Positions 34,559-34,638 of a DNA stretch of 34,638 nt are shown piece by piece. Positions within the stretch are counted from its first letter, which is position 1; each line of letters starts with the position of its first letter. The notes below the pieces were generated by a model, which saw only the letters and a list, made by a program, of their open reading frames with translations, made no database searches and had not been told where the DNA came from. Source of the stretch: an uncultured Eubacteriales bacterium. Its GTDB lineage: Bacteria; Bacillota; Clostridia; Lachnospirales; Lachnospiraceae. Position numbers and translations under genes: made by a program. Where the stretch lies: assembly GCA_900314555.1 (NCBI GenBank), contig OMVQ01000103.1:1-34638 (forward strand), in the 5' to 3' direction.

Positions 34559-34626
34559 AGAATGTCGCTTGCGACATTCTCCGCCTGCGGCGGGTTGCTA
34601 TAGCAACATTTTCTGCTCCGCCGCAG
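34559..34626. repeat. GC-rich cluster of tandem short palindromes upstream of pheS
   Basis: Four perfect hairpins lie end to end: AGAATGTCGC/GCGACATTCT (34559-34580), CCGCC-TGC-GGCGG (34581-34593), GTTGCTATAGCAAC (34594-34607) and CTGC...GCAG (34613-34626). The GC content stands out from the AT-rich surroundings, and the cluster may continue past the window edge. Its style resembles the hairpin insertion between fabK and fabD, which suggests a family of intergenic repeat elements. Confidence 0.55.
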
Positions 34627-34638
34627 TGCGATCCTCGC

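Noticed and set aside
34372..34638. T-box leader for pheST
   Set aside because: The conserved T-box antiterminator core (rc of CGCGGTNCCACCCT) is not present, and no terminator pair precedes pheS in the visible part.

Overview
The window is AT-rich with short intergenic gaps, and every supported gene lies on the minus strand. Gram-positive traits (LPKTG sortase signal, PdaA-type deacetylase, ECF-class vitamin transporter, FabK-type fatty-acid synthesis cluster, bacterial PheST) point to a Clostridia member, most likely Lachnospiraceae. This is inference from gene content and style; no 16S or marker search could be run.

Layout from right to left, which is the direction of transcription: pheS-pheT, closed by a strong terminator; a three-gene unit (419-residue duplicated protein of unknown function, acylphosphatase, WYL regulator); an ECF sigma factor with a tiny membrane protein leading into a full type II fatty-acid cluster acpP-fabK-fabD-fabG-fabF-accB-fabZ-accC-accD-accA (no fabH or fabT in the window); two CobW/G3E GTPases, one with an extreme His/Cys-rich metal-binding loop and one lacking the CxCC motif and fused to a DUF1980-like domain; a SWIM-SNF2 helicase with a threonine aldolase; a vitamin B12 uptake locus; and finally an LD-carboxypeptidase and a PdaA-like deacetylase.

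The most interesting part is the B12 locus (2242-11638). A sigma-A promoter (11610-11638), a cobalamin riboswitch (11471-11585) and an intrinsic terminator (11303-11342) precede a small HNH-repeat protein and a 1392-residue sortase-anchored protein. That protein carries an N-terminal DUF4430 domain and a C-terminal prenyltransferase-like alpha/alpha barrel. These are the two domain types that make up animal intrinsic factor and transcobalamin, here in reversed order and far apart. A terminator then separates a second unit: a membrane-tethered DUF4430 protein, an EcfT permease, and one polypeptide that fuses two ECF ATPases to an S-component. The inferred pathway is corrinoid capture at the wall, hand-off by the short DUF4430 protein, and import by the ECF complex. 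The riboswitch ties the locus to cobalamin independently of the domain arguments.

Several gaps carry non-coding structure: a ~130-bp inverted-repeat element upstream of pdaA (946-1075), a multi-hairpin insertion between fabK and fabD flanked by 14-bp direct repeats (25691-25845), an attenuator-like hairpin between acpP and fabK, a palindrome over the promoter of the 419-residue gene, and a GC-rich hairpin cluster upstream of pheS. No tRNA, rRNA, CRISPR array or insertion-sequence transposase was seen.
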